From Streptomyces zagrosensis (GTDB lineage: Bacteria; Actinomycetota; Actinomycetes; Streptomycetales; Streptomycetaceae), in contig NZ_JACHJL010000021.1 of assembly GCF_014203645.1 (NCBI RefSeq), forward strand, positions 62,001 to 126,000: a stretch of DNA of 64,000 bases, read 5' to 3'. How positions within the stretch are numbered: position 1 is the first letter of the stretch; every line of letters starts with the position of its first letter. The notes under the pieces are model-generated. The model was not told the DNA's origin, did not search any database, and saw only the letters and a program-made list of their open reading frames with translations. Below, in pieces: positions 63,079 to 64,000 of this stretch. The translations under genes were made by a program, and so were the position numbers.

Positions 63079-63585
63079 TCACGGCTGCCGATAGCCACCC
63101 GCCCATCCCCCGGCCGGGTCGTACGTGGCGTCGGGGTCATCCGCCGCGGCATCGATCCGCCCGCCGAATCCCACATCACCGGTGCCGCCCGCCGGGCCGT
63201 CCACCGCATCGCGCTCCACGTCGTCCGCGTCCGCACCTTCGCCGTCGTCCGCGTCCATGCTGTCGTCGTCCAACAGGTCTTCGTCGTCCAGCCCCCACAC
63301 CTCCGTGTCGGGGTCATAATCGATCTGTTCGCTGCTCCACGACGCCTGGGCGAGTTCGAGCCCCGGCACCTCTTTGACCAGGTCGTACGGGTCAATGAGA
63401 TATGCGAGCGCCTCGGCGTGGTCCTCGCGGATGGCCGTGCGCGCGTGCCCGCGCTCCTCCTCGGGCATGAACGCATCGCTTTGAATCTGCTCCAGTGCGG
63501 CGACGGCCAGTTGATCGGCGTCGGTGATATCGAGTACGAGCTCCACGCGGAGCCGTACAAACCGGGATGTTTCAGAAGTGCTCAT
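63079..63585 (-). CDS. Conserved acidic hypothetical protein
   Basis: A 168-residue protein. A conserved-looking N-terminal domain (FVRLRVELVLDITDADQLAV, FMPEEERGHARTAIREDHAE, ALAYLIDPYDLVKEVPGLEL) is followed by a highly acidic, Asp/Gly-rich disordered tail. Codon usage is normal and a ribosome binding site is plausible (GGAAC-like AACATG context, weak). I recognise no named family. The gene is divergent from the sortase-substrate-like gene at 63695. Confidence 0.72.
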   Translation of the reverse strand: MSTSETSRFVRLRVELVLDITDADQLAVAALEQIQSDAFMPEEERGHARTAIREDHAEALAYLIDPYDLVKEVPGLELAQASWSSEQIDYDPDTEVWGLDDEDLLDDDSMDADDGEGADADDVERDAVDGPAGGTGDVGFGGRIDAAADDPDATYDPAGGWAGGYRQP

Positions 63586-63694
63586 GTTCCGGAGCGTAAG
63601 CGGCTTGGGCCCGGCCTTTCGCGCGACCCGCAGCGGTCACTACCATCGGCCGATACAGGGCCAATTGGCCGTCAGCACAAGGGGGATCTCTTAC

Positions 63695-63979
63695 GTGACC
63701 GCCGCACGCCGACCGCTGCTCACCGCCGCTGCCGCTGGCGCGCTGCTGTGTGCCTTGTGGTTCGTGCCCTCCGCGAAGGCGACGGAGGGCAGCCACGAAA
63801 CCCAGCAGTCCTCGTCACAGAGCGCGTCAGGCGCCGGCTTGGACAAGCCGTCACACGGGCTACACCTGGCCGAATCCGGCAGCATGGACACCACTCCTTA
63901 CCTGGTGGGCGGCGCCGGCTTTCTCGGCCTCGGCGCAACCATGGTGACCATTTCCGTACGCCGCTCGCGCACCGTATAA
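63695..63979 (+). CDS. Small secreted protein with LAESG cell-wall sorting-like signal
   Basis: A 94-residue protein. A signal peptide (LLTAAAAGALLCALWFVPSA, then KAT) is followed by a Ser/Gln-rich stretch of about 30 residues and a C-terminal sorting-like end: LAESG, a short spacer SMDTTP, a hydrophobic helix (YLVGGAGFLGLGATMVTISV) and the basic tail RRSRTV. Streptomyces class E sortases recognise LAxTG, as in long chaplins; here Ser replaces Thr at the fourth position. The GTG follows AAGGGGGATCTCTTAC. If processed, it would leave a small Ser/Gln-rich wall-attached peptide. Confidence 0.82.
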   Translation: MTAARRPLLTAAAAGALLCALWFVPSAKATEGSHETQQSSSQSASGAGLDKPSHGLHLAESGSMDTTPYLVGGAGFLGLGATMVTISVRRSRTV

Positions 63980-64000
63980 ACCCCAGCGCGCCAGCTGATC

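Overview
This 64 kb window reads as chromosomal DNA of a Streptomyces or a close relative. Evidence seen directly: very high GC with strong third-position GC, many GTG starts behind GGAGG-type ribosome binding sites, short secreted proteins of Streptomyces-type families, and a tRNA-Leu(UAA) that matches the developmental tRNA bldA. The order eno-divIC-DUF501-ppx-ndh-cfa and the pair rpfA/rpfC next to a CYP107-type P450 agree with my memory of the S. coelicolor SCO3068-SCO3110 region. That is recall, not a search.

Layout. 1-2.4 kb: the end of a SigB/SigF-type sigma factor with a strong terminator, then a divergent TetR/DUF1348 pair with two near-identical 18-bp operators between them. 2.4-10 kb: a methyltransferase with a Gln-Ala-rich insert, then the overlapping histidine-utilisation operon hutU - M20 amidohydrolase - hutF - hutI, all on the minus strand. 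10-19 kb: a cupin, an RpiR-type regulator with a 16-bp repeat array over its 3' end, a MatB-like acyl-CoA synthetase, a secreted DUF2690 protein, a probably leaderless membrane protein gene, and a LysR/DMT-exporter pair. 19-25 kb: cystathionine beta-synthase, an SGNH hydrolase with a TTA codon, a thiolase. 25-33 kb: DUF4287, an internally deleted IS30-type transposase, a Bax-inhibitor-1 protein, a carboxylesterase, a metallo-beta-lactamase-fold hydrolase divergent from an MmyB-type regulator, and two tandem small WGxxGxxG proteins, one probably frameshifted. 33-34 kb: bldA in a gene-poor stretch. 34-46 kb: a MacB-like ABC exporter, cfa, ndh with Rex-like sites, a decayed Phd-type antitoxin, ppx, DUF501, divIC and eno. 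46-48.5 kb: two resuscitation-promoting factors, rpfA behind a ydaO-type c-di-AMP riboswitch. 49-58 kb: a P450 with a 35-bp tandem repeat just upstream, an MFS exporter overlapping mazG tail to tail, a SurA-like lipoprotein, an HNH/DUF1524 lipoprotein, a DUF2079 membrane protein with a TTA codon, and a thioesterase. 58-64 kb: a methyltransferase/AraC pair, a DUF2786 protein, an L,D-transpeptidase, and a small protein with a LAESG sortase-like signal.

How the parts connect. Most of the window is conserved core: histidine catabolism, glycolysis, respiration, division and wall remodelling. Several development-linked items lie close together: bldA, two TTA-containing genes that would need it, the riboswitch-controlled rpfA, an L,D-transpeptidase and a candidate sortase substrate. 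I did not find a clearly new multi-gene system. The least explained features are the repeat arrays, the WGxxGxxG pair, the DNA on both sides of bldA, and the Rex-like sites at ndh.
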